From positions 248,001-312,000 of the forward strand of contig NZ_RCWZ01000001.1 in NCBI RefSeq assembly GCF_003675385.1: a stretch of 64,000 nt of DNA. The letters are read 5' to 3'. Positions within the stretch are counted from its first letter, which is position 1; every line of letters starts with the position of its first letter. This document shows, piece by piece, positions 38,111 to 47,124 of this stretch. The DNA comes from Mucilaginibacter kameinonensis. GTDB lineage: Bacteria > Bacteroidota > Bacteroidia > Sphingobacteriales > Sphingobacteriaceae. Below the pieces are notes generated by a model that worked only from the letters and a program-made list of their open reading frames with translations, searched no databases and was not told where the DNA came from. The translations under genes and the position numbers were made by a program.

Positions 38111-38202
38111 ATGTCATTGCGAGCGAAGCGTGGCAACCGCACGGAAGCATAGCCGCTCTGTAGAGTATGCGATTGCTTCGTCGTTCCTCCTCGCAATGAC
38201 AT
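38111..38202. repeat. Dispersed palindromic element, family A, after metF
   Basis: ATGTCATTGCGAGCGAAGCG at the left and TCGCAATGACAT at the right form inverted ends. The middle (AGCCGCTCTGTA) matches the copy at 37027. It follows metF and may end the transcript. Confidence 0.75.
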
Positions 38203-38293
38203 GTTTTTATAATGCCTGACACCTAAACCACTGGTTTTGTTGTGATTGACAAATTAAAATATTTACTTTTAGTTATCAATCCAACGCCTGCCT

Positions 38294-38851
38294 ATGGATA
38301 CCTTTAGTCACATTAAGGCTGTTATCAGCATTACACTGGGCCTTAGCATTACTCATTTGCTTAAAGGCGCAGCCAAACAAATTCAGCATCCCGGCCGGGA
38401 CAAGCCTTATTGGGTGCATAACCTGTGGACACTTTACCTTTTTATTTTACTGCTGCATTTTTGGTGGTGGGAGATCAACCTGCACGAAATAAAACATTGG
38501 CTTTTTGCCGAGTACTTCTTTATCATCATCTATATAGTAACTTACTACAGCGTTTGTGCCCTGCTATATCCTGATGACCTGAAGGATTATCAGGGTTATA
38601 AAGATTACTTCTACTCGCGGCGCAAATGGATCTTCGGCATTTTAGGTGCCAGCTATCTGCTTGATCTTATTGATACGGAAATAAAAGGTGCCACTTATGT
38701 GCATCATTACAGTATCGAGTATCCTATCCGCAATATCAGCCACTTCATATTATGTATGATAGCTATAAAAGTAGAAAACCGGAAGTTCCACGCAGCTTTG
38801 GTGATCCTGTTTATCCTGTACGAAACATCGTATATTTTAAGGTTATTTTAA
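38294..38851 (+). CDS. Hypothetical membrane protein
   Basis: This 185-residue protein has about six membrane helices with a short basic loop near 104-112 (YSRRKWIFG) and an N-terminal segment that looks like half a helix (IKAVISITLGLSITHLL). No domain is recognised. It stands alone between metF and the minus-strand gene. Its helix pattern is seen in other short Bacteroidota membrane proteins of unknown role. Confidence 0.6.
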   Translation: MDTFSHIKAVISITLGLSITHLLKGAAKQIQHPGRDKPYWVHNLWTLYLFILLLHFWWWEINLHEIKHWLFAEYFFIIIYIVTYYSVCALLYPDDLKDYQGYKDYFYSRRKWIFGILGASYLLDLIDTEIKGATYVHHYSIEYPIRNISHFILCMIAIKVENRKFHAALVILFILYETSYILRLF

Positions 38852-38911
38852 CTGCTTAAATGAGAGGGCGCCGACATGCAACGACACCCTCTTCCCCGTC
38901 CACATTGCAGG

Positions 38912-40750
38912 TTACTTGCAAAAGATAACCTGGTTCGTTTTTGCCCAGTCATTACTTTCGCCTGTGGTTAATTTGCGATAAGTTGTCAGGGTTAGGCTAT
39001 ACGCGCATGAGGGCCATGCGCTAAAAGGAGGAGTTAAAACAAAAGGTGCCGGAGCGGCCAGGTTAAATTTCTTAGCCTCACCACGCGGAATTGTTCCGCT
39101 GGGTAAACCGCTCACATTGCCGGTAGCGTTTGACCATACGCCTAACGACCAACTGGCAATTAGCTCATGATCAACTGTATAATCGGCATGGGCGACTCCA
39201 CTTACCGGGGTACAACCACTGCCCCCACCCGCAAAAAGCTCTTCCAGCTTCAGCAAACTCACTTCGTTCCAATTATTTACATAGATCTGGCCAATAAGCG
39301 ATTGCGTGTTAAGATTTGGAGAGCCTGGATTGGTCGGATCATCGGTAGTTTGAAATTTGATATACAACATTTTACCGTTCTTTTGACTGGCAACCGGCAC
39401 GTCCAAACCAGGGGTTAAGCCGGCGCTGGCGTCTCCACCGGCAATAATGGTTGTTGTGTTCAGATAAAATAGCGAACCATAAAAGCCGTTATCAAGCGCA
39501 GGCTGATCTACCCTTATCCAGCCATTAGCATCTGGGTGCAGCACATGATCGGGGATTGGGTTAGGGTAATTATCAGCAGGAACACTATCAGGCACCGATG
39601 CAGGCTGATTGATATCGATCACCACATCCTGGAACGCCGTGGTACCATTCCAGGTGATTTGGCGGGTTGCAACTTTAAGCGCAGTAGTTTCCATCTGAGC
39701 GGTAGTTACCGGGCTATAGTTCACATTATCTGTCGAGAACAGGAAGCGGTAATAAAGCGGACTGGCTGGTGCTGTAGGCACTTTCTTGGTAGCATAGCCT
39801 CCCAGCTTAACCGAATTAAAGAAACCGAAGCCGGTGCCGCCTGCTCCAAATTTGCTAATGAGGGTTTTGCCACTGCCATCAATATCAGATGTGATACTAA
39901 AATTACCTACCGATGTAAACCATGGCGTATCGCTGGTGATGATTCCCCCGCCTGGGATGCATAGTTTTACGCAGAAGCAGTTATTGGCATTGTGGCGGTC
40001 GTTTTGGCGGCCACGGGTACGGTCTTCGGCCAATAGCACTGTGCCCGATGAGCTTTCAATCCTGAAATAATAATCCGGCCCGGCAGGCCACTCTACATTA
40101 AGCCATGGCAATAAAGTTTTTCTGAAATTGTCGCCGGGATATACAATGGTAAATTTGCCATTGCTATCGGTATAAGCGGTGCCCAAAAAGTCGTCCTGCA
40201 ACAGGTCAACATCATAGGCAAAAACCTTAACTCCCGGAATTGGCTTCTTGGTTTCACAATCGTTTACATAACCGCAAACCACCCAAATATCCAGCAGCGT
40301 AAGGATCCGGCAAAACCACTTGGCATCTATTTTATAATCAAATCTCGCGTATTGAGCATTTTCCTGGGTAGTTTTATACAGGGGCTGCAACGTAGTAATA
40401 TGAAACTGTAACAATGGCCCTTTTTTTGGCAGTGGAATTTTGAAAGGTACATTGCCACAATACCAGTCCACATCAATGCTTCCACCTTCATAGCCTGCTT
40501 TAGCGCCATCTATTTCAATGGTAAAGTCGCCGTTCTCCTGTACGTCGGCTTGAGTGATAAACAGGCGTTCCTTAGCTGTTAACTCTTCGTCATTTACCTG
40601 GTGAAAGGTTTGTTTTGGATCGGCCACAGCAAGCCGGGTTTCATTTTGCTGATCGGATGGTCGGTAAACTTTTACCGATGTGCCGGCAACAGGCAGTTCA
40701 CAATCAGAACATAATAGCCCGCGCAGGTTTCCTTTAATAATGTAGTTCAT
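38912..40750 (-). CDS. Carboxypeptidase-regulatory-like protein of unknown function
   Basis: This 612-residue protein has no signal peptide. It begins IIKGNLRGLLCSDCELPVAG, a carboxypeptidase-regulatory-like beta-sandwich, and has a second copy near 155-215 (CGYVNDCETKKPIPGVKVFA). The rest is beta-rich with paired Cys and Gly residues, and the end (SYSLTLTTYRKLTTGE-like) is strand-rich too. The lack of a signal peptide suggests a cytoplasmic protein or export by a non-Sec route. I can name no closer family. It is monocistronic, with a hairpin and T-run far upstream on the same strand. Confidence 0.6.
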   Translation of the reverse strand: MNYIIKGNLRGLLCSDCELPVAGTSVKVYRPSDQQNETRLAVADPKQTFHQVNDEELTAKERLFITQADVQENGDFTIEIDGAKAGYEGGSIDVDWYCGNVPFKIPLPKKGPLLQFHITTLQPLYKTTQENAQYARFDYKIDAKWFCRILTLLDIWVVCGYVNDCETKKPIPGVKVFAYDVDLLQDDFLGTAYTDSNGKFTIVYPGDNFRKTLLPWLNVEWPAGPDYYFRIESSSGTVLLAEDRTRGRQNDRHNANNCFCVKLCIPGGGIITSDTPWFTSVGNFSITSDIDGSGKTLISKFGAGGTGFGFFNSVKLGGYATKKVPTAPASPLYYRFLFSTDNVNYSPVTTAQMETTALKVATRQITWNGTTAFQDVVIDINQPASVPDSVPADNYPNPIPDHVLHPDANGWIRVDQPALDNGFYGSLFYLNTTTIIAGGDASAGLTPGLDVPVASQKNGKMLYIKFQTTDDPTNPGSPNLNTQSLIGQIYVNNWNEVSLLKLEELFAGGGSGCTPVSGVAHADYTVDHELIASWSLGVWSNATGNVSGLPSGTIPRGEAKKFNLAAPAPFVLTPPFSAWPSCAYSLTLTTYRKLTTGESNDWAKTNQVIFCK

Positions 40751-41436
40751 ACGTTTTTGGTTAGAATTTGTACCGGCTTACTCTTTAAACTGGATTTTCA
40801 GCATACTCCACCACAAGCAGCCGTGCTACGGCTTATTTGCTGAACCAAAGTTTGGGCAAAACTTAAAGGCAATCAACGTTGCTACCACGCTAATACAACC
40901 TGTGCTTGTACGCGATTTAAAGACGTATCACCAACATTGAACCTGGCGTAGAACTACGCGTAAGAGAAATAACAATCAAAGAAAAAAGCGCCTTCCCTAT
41001 TAAGGAAAAGCGCACCCCATAAATTTTGATTTGCTACTGGTTAAGTAAAGGACTGCATGGCCTCGGTTCCGCCGCGAGATTATAGCTCCCGGCACCGTAC
41101 AAGACCGCACTTAATATAAATATTACTTAAAGCAAGTTAATAAATAATATTTATATTCTAATATAAAATTTCGATCAGCTTAAAACATCTTATTCATATA
41201 TAAAACCCACAAAAAACTGCCGTTATAAGCCACGTAAGATTACAGTTTCTGATACGTAGAAATACGTATAATAAAACCGTAATAAAACGGATTAATAAAA
41301 TTAAAACACTAATTATCAATACATTAACTCAAATCAAAAATCATCAAATACATTACATAGCCGGGGGATATCATTGAAAGAGTAGCTTATTAGTATTAGT
41401 TTTATGTAAAAAACTCTCTACACGCTATTATTTTTT
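40751..41436. other. 686-bp intergenic region with possible small RNA
   Basis: No coding frame is convincing. On the minus strand, positions about 41110-41020 read as a GC-rich structured stretch with hairpin arms GCCGGGAG/CTCGCGGC, followed by an intrinsic terminator at 41013-40982. The rest (41110-41436) is very AT-rich. The 38912-40750 gene's promoter probably lies in the 40751-40980 part. Confidence 0.4.
40982..41013 (-). terminator. Intrinsic terminator, minus strand, no upstream gene
   Basis: On the minus strand GCGCTTTTCC and GGGAAGGCGC form an imperfect stem followed by six T. No coding gene lies upstream on that strand for 4 kb, so it may end a small RNA or be a leader attenuator of the 40750 gene. 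Confidence 0.6.
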
Positions 41437-41937
41437 ATGGAAACACAAGAAAGAAGACCTCTATCACCGATTACGGGGCAGGAAGGTGCGCCAATTGAGC
41501 TTAACAAAGCCGCAAACTGGACCAAGAATTATCGTCAACGCCACCCAAATGATACCATATCACATTTCTTTGGCAGAGAGATTCTCAATAATTTATTGAA
41601 CTTAGAAGGAAGCAAAGGTATCCGGATATATTATGCCAATGATACAAGCTTAACAGGCTGGCAAAAACTATGTGTTTCCTTAAGCAACTTCATATTAAAA
41701 GTACTCGGAAATATAGATGGAGAAAAACATCTCATCATTAGTGCGGTTAATGAACTTGGCAATGACCTTCTCCCCAGTGATAATATTAATCTCCCTCCAA
41801 AACAAGACAACGTCACATTCAAAACTTATTCACTAACTACCTCTGGTGGAGATCAAAGTAACTTTATCGGCGATCAATCTTATCCTTGCCCTGGTTCAAC
41901 TGGTTGCCCCAAAAATAAATTAACAGGCGACGAATAA
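41437..41937 (+). CDS. Small Bacteroidota protein with Cys-Pro tail
   Basis: This 166-residue protein has no signal peptide or membrane helix. It has a central block FFGREILNNLLNLEGSKGIR, then a strand phrase, and a tail SYPCPGSTGCPKNK with two cysteines. The block NYRQRHPNDT..FFGREIL..GIRIYYA resembles a group of short Bacteroidota proteins of unknown function that also end in a Cys-Pro tail. It is followed 17 bp later by the membrane-protein gene and then by the kinase and regulator, so it may be their partner. The function is unknown. Confidence 0.6.
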   Translation: METQERRPLSPITGQEGAPIELNKAANWTKNYRQRHPNDTISHFFGREILNNLLNLEGSKGIRIYYANDTSLTGWQKLCVSLSNFILKVLGNIDGEKHLIISAVNELGNDLLPSDNINLPPKQDNVTFKTYSLTTSGGDQSNFIGDQSYPCPGSTGCPKNKLTGDE

Positions 41938-41954
41938 TGTAAGCTTAGTTGGAT

Positions 41955-42587
41955 ATGCCAATTGACGTAATATTTGTATTGATTTCCGGGGCATCAGGTT
42001 TTTTTCCTGTATTTGCCGGTTGGTATAATTATAAATTATTAGATCATATATTAAAGATTGTTTTTTTATTCTTTGTTATCTCATCGGTTTTCGATCCGTT
42101 AATGTGGATATTAACACAAACCGGATCAAAAAACAACATGCCAGTTATTCACATCAATGTTATAGTAACATTATTTTTTTTTACGATAATATACTGCATC
42201 CTTTTTTCAACACTTGTTCTAAAGAGAATCACCATAATATTTTCCATCATAACATTTATTGTTATGATGGTTTATAATCGAAACTTTGCCGAGTATCCTT
42301 CAGAGTCTAATACTGCATTAAGTATTTTGCTTATCTTACTTTCGTTGATCTATTTTTACCAGCTCCTAAACCCACTAACATTTGTAAACATTGAAAAGCA
42401 GAGTCTTTTTTGGATAAACGCCGGCGTATTGTTTTACTCGGCGGTCAATATATTCCTTTTTATGATATTCACTCAAATACCACTTGAAGACCAACATAAT
42501 TATTATATTATAAATAGTATTTCCAATATCATCGCTAACGTGTTATATTCGATAGGTTTATTCTGCAAACCACAAAAAACCGTCTAA
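41955..42587 (+). CDS. Hypothetical membrane protein of the two-component operon
   Basis: This 210-residue protein has six or seven membrane helices and short loops. The frame can also start at TTG 41949, but the ATG at 41955 (MPIDVIFVLISG) is preferred. No domain is recognised. The gene is 17 bp after the Cys-tail protein and 22 bp before the histidine kinase, so it is probably co-transcribed with both. The kinase has only one membrane helix, so this protein may supply sensing for it. That role is inferred from position. Confidence 0.65.
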   Translation: MPIDVIFVLISGASGFFPVFAGWYNYKLLDHILKIVFLFFVISSVFDPLMWILTQTGSKNNMPVIHINVIVTLFFFTIIYCILFSTLVLKRITIIFSIITFIVMMVYNRNFAEYPSESNTALSILLILLSLIYFYQLLNPLTFVNIEKQSLFWINAGVLFYSAVNIFLFMIFTQIPLEDQHNYYIINSISNIIANVLYSIGLFCKPQKTV

Positions 42588-42609
42588 ACGTATCGGCGTT
42601 ATTATAATC

Positions 42610-43410
42610 ATGTACAACACCCCTATCTTACAAATATCCCAAAACGGACTAATTCCAGTACTAATTATTGGGACCCTTGTAGTTGTTGTACTAATTATTT
42701 TTTTATTCTTCTTCGTAATTATTTACCAGCGGAGGATGCTCAAAAACCAGGCAGAGTTACGAGAGCTTAATGATGCCCGCCAAACCGAATTGATGAATGC
42801 CGTTTTTGAAACCCAGGAAAGTGAACGCCGGCGCCTGGCCGAAGATCTGCATGACAGTGTTGGCCAGGTGCTTTCGGCTATAAAACTTAACCTGCACCGG
42901 CTGGATAAAAATTGTGTAAACGAAGTTACCCAACCCCTGCTTTTAGACACCCGCAAACTTGCCGACGAATGTATCCAGGAGATTAGGAACATCATCCAAA
43001 ATGTATTGCCCCCGATACTTACCGATTATGGGTTATTAGTTGCGGTTGAAGCATTGTGTACCAAAGTTGAGCATAATACCCATATCAAAGTTAAGTTCAC
43101 TAAAAACTTTGCCGATAAGCGCTTCCCTAACGATATTGAACTTGCATTTTATCGCATAGCGCAGGAGCTTTTTGGCAATGCCATCAAACATTCGGAAGCC
43201 ACTGCTATAAACCTCAATATGGCCCTTGATGCCGGTTACCTGGTTATGGAATTTAAGGATAATGGCAAGGGCTTTAATATGGATGATGTTAAACAGGGCT
43301 TTGGGCTTAAAAATTTACAGAGCCGCGTGCAACTCATTAACGGTGAAATAAATACATACAGCAAACCGCTTAGCGGAGCAATCACAATCATTAAATTAAA
43401 AGTAGCATAG
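42610..43410 (+). CDS. NarX-type sensor histidine kinase (HisKA_3)
   Basis: This 266-residue kinase has one membrane helix (about 15-38) and a short coiled coil. The HisKA_3 dimer region has His81 in AEDLHDSVGQ, and a HATPase domain (about 170-264) follows with a DNGKGF phrase and FGLKNLQSR. It has no extracellular domain. It phosphorylates the NarL-type regulator at 43462, 51 bp downstream. The signal probably comes through the membrane protein just upstream. Confidence 0.9.
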   Translation: MYNTPILQISQNGLIPVLIIGTLVVVVLIIFLFFFVIIYQRRMLKNQAELRELNDARQTELMNAVFETQESERRRLAEDLHDSVGQVLSAIKLNLHRLDKNCVNEVTQPLLLDTRKLADECIQEIRNIIQNVLPPILTDYGLLVAVEALCTKVEHNTHIKVKFTKNFADKRFPNDIELAFYRIAQELFGNAIKHSEATAINLNMALDAGYLVMEFKDNGKGFNMDDVKQGFGLKNLQSRVQLINGEINTYSKPLSGAITIIKLKVA

Positions 43411-43461
43411 TTAAAATCAATAGCCTATATTTATTGATTATTTGAATTTTGAAAGCAACCA

Positions 43462-44118
43462 ATGGGCCCAATTAAATTAGGTATAGTAGACGACCATAAA
43501 ATTTTCAGAAATGGTTTAAAAGCTACCCTTGAAGATTGCGGGGATTTTGAACTGTTACTCGAAGCTTCAAACGGCAAAGAGCTGATAGGCTTATTAACCG
43601 ATAAAACCCCCGACGTTATATTGATGGACATTAAAATGCCCGAGATGGATGGCATTCAAACAGCCGCCTATGTTCACCAGCATTTTAAGGAGATCAAGAT
43701 CCTGGCACTGTCCATGTTTAACGAAGACAAATATATTGTGGATATGATGAAGGCCGGGGCATCGGGCTATCTGCTCAAAAACGCCGAACCGGAAGAGATC
43801 ATCGAGGCCGTATCAACCGTTCACAACAAAGGCTTTTATTTTAACGAGCACCTTTCTATAACACTCATCAAACAACTGGTAGGTAATGACCAGGCCGATA
43901 ACATCCCCAACAACAAAACTGATCTTAACGAACGCGAAATTGAAGTGCTTAAGCTGGTTTGTCAGGAATGCTCCAACCAGGAAATAGCGGATAAAATTTT
44001 TCTGAGCGTACGCACTGTTGAAGGTTACCGTGCAAGGTTATTTGAAAAAACCGGTTCCAAGAATTTAGTAGGGCTTGTTATATATGCCATTAAACGCGGC
44101 ATTATCAATGTAACTTAG
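43462..44118 (+). CDS. NarL/FixJ-type response regulator
   Basis: This 218-residue regulator has a receiver domain (about 5-120) with acidic pocket DDH and phosphoacceptor Asp56 in ILMDIKMP, switch lysine in YLLKNA. A LuxR-type helix-turn-helix is at about 152-215 (LNEREIEVLKLVCQECSNQE, IADKIFLSVRTVEGYRARLF). It binds DNA on phosphorylation by the upstream kinase. It is the last gene of the operon that starts near 41437. Confidence 0.93.
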   Translation: MGPIKLGIVDDHKIFRNGLKATLEDCGDFELLLEASNGKELIGLLTDKTPDVILMDIKMPEMDGIQTAAYVHQHFKEIKILALSMFNEDKYIVDMMKAGASGYLLKNAEPEEIIEAVSTVHNKGFYFNEHLSITLIKQLVGNDQADNIPNNKTDLNEREIEVLKLVCQECSNQEIADKIFLSVRTVEGYRARLFEKTGSKNLVGLVIYAIKRGIINVT

Positions 44119-44186
44119 ATTTTAGTCCGGAGGCTTAAGGAAAAGTCAGACTTTGGGCTTCCGACTCAAGATTTTGCACTTAACAA

Positions 44187-45080
44187 CTACGCCGATAACT
44201 TCTTATCCCCCGCCAAATTACGCATAAACCTTTTGCGGTAATTAAGCGGGCTCAGGTTCATTTTTGCTTTAAACATTTTGTAAAAGTGCGATACATCACC
44301 AAAGCCGCTCTCAAACGAAATCTCTGAAATAGGCTTATCGGTTTGCACCAGCTGCTGGATAGCATAATTAAGCCGGTACTCAATTATGGTTTCCATAAAT
44401 GTTTTGCGGGTAACTTTTTTAAAGTACTTGCAAAATGCATTAGGCGTCATGTTGGCGATACTGGCAGCTTTATCTAACGATACGTGCTTTCTGAAATTTT
44501 CAACCAGGTAAGCAAACACGGGGTTGATCCGCTCGCGCTCGGTATTGGTACGTTCGCCAATAATACGATGCTGATCGAGCAGCACATATTCATCCGACGA
44601 GGCCATCCGGTGCAGGATCTCCAGCAAACCTATCAGCATCCTGAAATTGCTTTTTTCATTAACCAGGTTAAGTAATAGTTTTTTTACCTCCACACCGGTT
44701 TCGCCATAGAATGACACGCCGCATCCGCTTTGTTGAAAAAGCTTTTTGATAAGCTGCAGCTCAAACTTGTTAAAAAACTCCTCACCCAAAAAAGCATCGT
44801 TGAACTGGATCACCACAGCGCTCGCGTCACGCAGCACAGCTTCATTGTGTTCAAGTTTCCAGCAATGCGGCAAATTGGGGCCGAGCAAAACCAGATCGCC
44901 CGAGGCAAAATCCTCCATATGGCTGCCAACGTAGCGTTTGCCGGAGCCGCTAATAATACACGTCAGTTCATATTCTTCATGAAAATGATAAGGCGCGTCA
45001 AATGCCAGCTTATCAAATTTCCTTATCAGAAACGACTGTGTATTGGTAGGTTGAAGAATTTCGTACGAGGCTTTTATCAT
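44187..45080 (-). CDS. AraC-family transcriptional regulator
   Basis: This 297-residue regulator has an N-terminal cupin domain (about 20-110, with FHEEYELTCIISGSGKRYVG) that should bind a small ligand, and a C-terminal AraC HTH pair (about 185-290). The second HTH has ISEISFESGFGDVSHFYKMF and LSPLNYRKRF. It diverges from the PhyH-family gene with 124 bp between starts. Regulator/dioxygenase pairs of this type are common in Bacteroidota, so it probably regulates that gene. The ligand is not known. Confidence 0.88.
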   Translation of the reverse strand: MIKASYEILQPTNTQSFLIRKFDKLAFDAPYHFHEEYELTCIISGSGKRYVGSHMEDFASGDLVLLGPNLPHCWKLEHNEAVLRDASAVVIQFNDAFLGEEFFNKFELQLIKKLFQQSGCGVSFYGETGVEVKKLLLNLVNEKSNFRMLIGLLEILHRMASSDEYVLLDQHRIIGERTNTERERINPVFAYLVENFRKHVSLDKAASIANMTPNAFCKYFKKVTRKTFMETIIEYRLNYAIQQLVQTDKPISEISFESGFGDVSHFYKMFKAKMNLSPLNYRKRFMRNLAGDKKLSA

Positions 45081-45204
45081 TGCATATATTAACGTAAATA
45101 TTATTTCAAATCAAATTACGGATAAAATCACCCATAAATGTACCATTCATTTCATTTTTTTTCAACAAAAGATGAGTTTACTTTGAAATATAAACCTAAA
45201 AGCT

Positions 45205-46026
45205 ATGAATACACAGATCGCTCACCTTCCGTCGCTCGAAAATTTCATAAAAATATCTAACCACAATATTAATGAATTTCGCGAAAAAGGCCATACCCTT
45301 GTGCACGAAGTGCTTACAAAAGACGAGATTGCAGCTTATCGCCCAGTCATTGTTGGGGCGGCCGACAGGTACAATACCGAAAAACGTAAACTGGAAGAGC
45401 GCGACACCTATGGTAAAGCTTTTTTACAGATCATGAATTTATGGCAGGTTGATGAAGATGTTAAAACCTTTGTAATGGCCAAACGCCTCGGCAAAATTGC
45501 CGCCGACCTGATGGGTGTTGAAAATGTACGCATTTATCATGACCAGGCACTATTTAAAGAACCCGGCGGCGGACCAACCCCGTGGCACCAGGATCAATAC
45601 TACTGGCCAATTGACACCAACAACACCGTAACCCTTTGGATGCCCCTGGTTGATATTGATGTAAACATGGGCATGCTAACCTTTGCATCGGGTTCATACG
45701 TCAACGGCGCTGTATTTAACACCGAAATTTCTGACGAATCTAAATCGGCATTTGATGAATATGTTAAAGAGAAGGGATTTGAAATAACCCGCGCCAAAAC
45801 CATGAAAGCCGGCGACGCGACATGGCACCGTGGATTTACTATCCACAACGCCCCCGGTAACAACTCGGATAAAATGCGCGAAGTGATGACCATTATTTAC
45901 GTAGCCGATGGCGCCCGCGTTACCCCCTACAAAAACGAATGGCAAAAAAATGATCACCATAAATGGCTCATGAGTAAGCCCATTGGTGGCTTGATAGATT
46001 CAGAATTGAACCCAAAAGTGTTGTAA
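45205..46026 (+). CDS. Phytanoyl-CoA dioxygenase (PhyH) family oxygenase
   Basis: This 273-residue protein has the PhyH fold with an HxD iron-ligand pair in TPWHQDQYYW and a distal histidine in RGFTIHNAPGNNSD, followed by a REVMTIIYVADG strand that carries the 2-oxoglutarate-binding arginine. Such enzymes hydroxylate small molecules with Fe(II), oxygen and 2-oxoglutarate. It is cytoplasmic. The substrate cannot be told from the sequence. It diverges from the AraC gene and converges with the ergothioneine operon, from which it is separated by a hairpin at 46046-46084. Confidence 0.87.
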   Translation: MNTQIAHLPSLENFIKISNHNINEFREKGHTLVHEVLTKDEIAAYRPVIVGAADRYNTEKRKLEERDTYGKAFLQIMNLWQVDEDVKTFVMAKRLGKIAADLMGVENVRIYHDQALFKEPGGGPTPWHQDQYYWPIDTNNTVTLWMPLVDIDVNMGMLTFASGSYVNGAVFNTEISDESKSAFDEYVKEKGFEITRAKTMKAGDATWHRGFTIHNAPGNNSDKMREVMTIIYVADGARVTPYKNEWQKNDHHKWLMSKPIGGLIDSELNPKVL

Positions 46027-46045
46027 ACAGAACCTTGATTAGCTT

Positions 46046-46084
46046 GATTAAAGGATGACTTGATAACAAGGGCATCCTTTAATC
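46046..46084. terminator. Hairpin between convergent genes
   Basis: GATTAAAGGATG at 46046-46057 and CATCCTTTAATC at 46073-46084 form a perfect 12-bp stem. It lies between the PhyH stop (46026) and the egtD stop (46111) and may end both transcripts. Confidence 0.65.
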
Positions 46085-46110
46085 CTAAAATCAGGCAAAT
46101 CATGGTTAGA

Positions 46111-47100
46111 TCACCCCGCCACCCACACCGCGTCGATAAACCATTTTTTAGTGTCAAAAAACTGGCCTACCGGCTGGAAGCCTGTGTTAATGGCTATCTG
46201 ATCGGTTTGCATGATGGTAAACTTCTGGGAAATCTCCATGTAGATATACTCATCCTTTTTGAAATCTATTTTTTCGTGGCCGATAGCAACCTGCTGATCC
46301 TGTAAACTGATGAGGTAACTTTTGCAGGCTCCGGTTGCGGGATCATACGTTGGATAATGTTCAAACTTGCTCACATCAAAATTGCCATGCAGCTCACGGT
46401 TGATACGACGGAGCAGGTTCAAGTTAAACTCGCGGGTAATGCCATCTTTATCATTGTAGGCAGCAAGAACCACGCGCGGATCTTTTTTCAGGTCCATCCC
46501 AATCAGCACCATATCTCCTTCCGACAGGTTGTTTCTTAACTCGCGACAAAACTCAATAGCTCCGTCAAGCGGCATATTGCCGATATTTGAGCCTAAAAAC
46601 AAAACCACCTTACGCCTTGGCGAGATAGCAGCAGCCCTTTTCAGCATTTCAAAATATTCGCCGTTAAGTCCGGTAATTTTTAAGCCAGGCAAGGTTACAG
46701 GCAGGGTTATGTTGAGATAGGATATTACATTCTCCGATATATCGATGGGCAGATAAGTAAAATCAGCCTTTTTATCCAGCAGATACTTAAGCAGGTAAGT
46801 TGATTTAGTGGCGTCACCGGCGCCAAGTTCTATCAGGTCAAAAGCATCGCCATCAGCAATCAGCGCATCGCAGATCTCGGCTGTTTTTTCCGAAAATATT
46901 TCCAGTTCGCAATTGGTTGGATAATACTCCGGGCAGTTCATCAACTCCTGGAACAGCTTATCGCCGTTAGCATCATAAAAATACTTTGAGTTAAGGTGCT
47001 TTGGCTCCGCTTGTAACCCCGCTATAACATCAGCATAAAACTGCCTGTTTTCTTCGCTTATGGTACAATTGACGGTTGTTGGTGTAAAAACTTGATCCAT
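46111..47100 (-). CDS. egtD: L-histidine N-alpha-methyltransferase (EgtD)
   Basis: This 329-residue SAM-dependent enzyme has the EgtD signature SKYFYDANGDKLFQELMNCP followed by EYYPTNCE (about 40-70), the SAM motif DLIELGAGDATKS (about 92-104), and VVLFLGSNIGNM (about 172). It trimethylates histidine to hercynine, the first step of ergothioneine synthesis, in the cytoplasm. It is the last gene of a six-gene operon and lies 24 bp after egtB. Length matches family members. Confidence 0.93.
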   Translation of the reverse strand: MDQVFTPTTVNCTISEENRQFYADVIAGLQAEPKHLNSKYFYDANGDKLFQELMNCPEYYPTNCELEIFSEKTAEICDALIADGDAFDLIELGAGDATKSTYLLKYLLDKKADFTYLPIDISENVISYLNITLPVTLPGLKITGLNGEYFEMLKRAAAISPRRKVVLFLGSNIGNMPLDGAIEFCRELRNNLSEGDMVLIGMDLKKDPRVVLAAYNDKDGITREFNLNLLRRINRELHGNFDVSKFEHYPTYDPATGACKSYLISLQDQQVAIGHEKIDFKKDEYIYMEISQKFTIMQTDQIAINTGFQPVGQFFDTKKWFIDAVWVAG

Positions 47101-47124
47101 AGGTGGTGGTGGTTTTGTGACAAT

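Noticed and set aside
40982..41115. Known structural RNA (SRP RNA, tmRNA)
   Set aside because: The conserved words of these RNAs are absent. It is kept only as an unnamed candidate.
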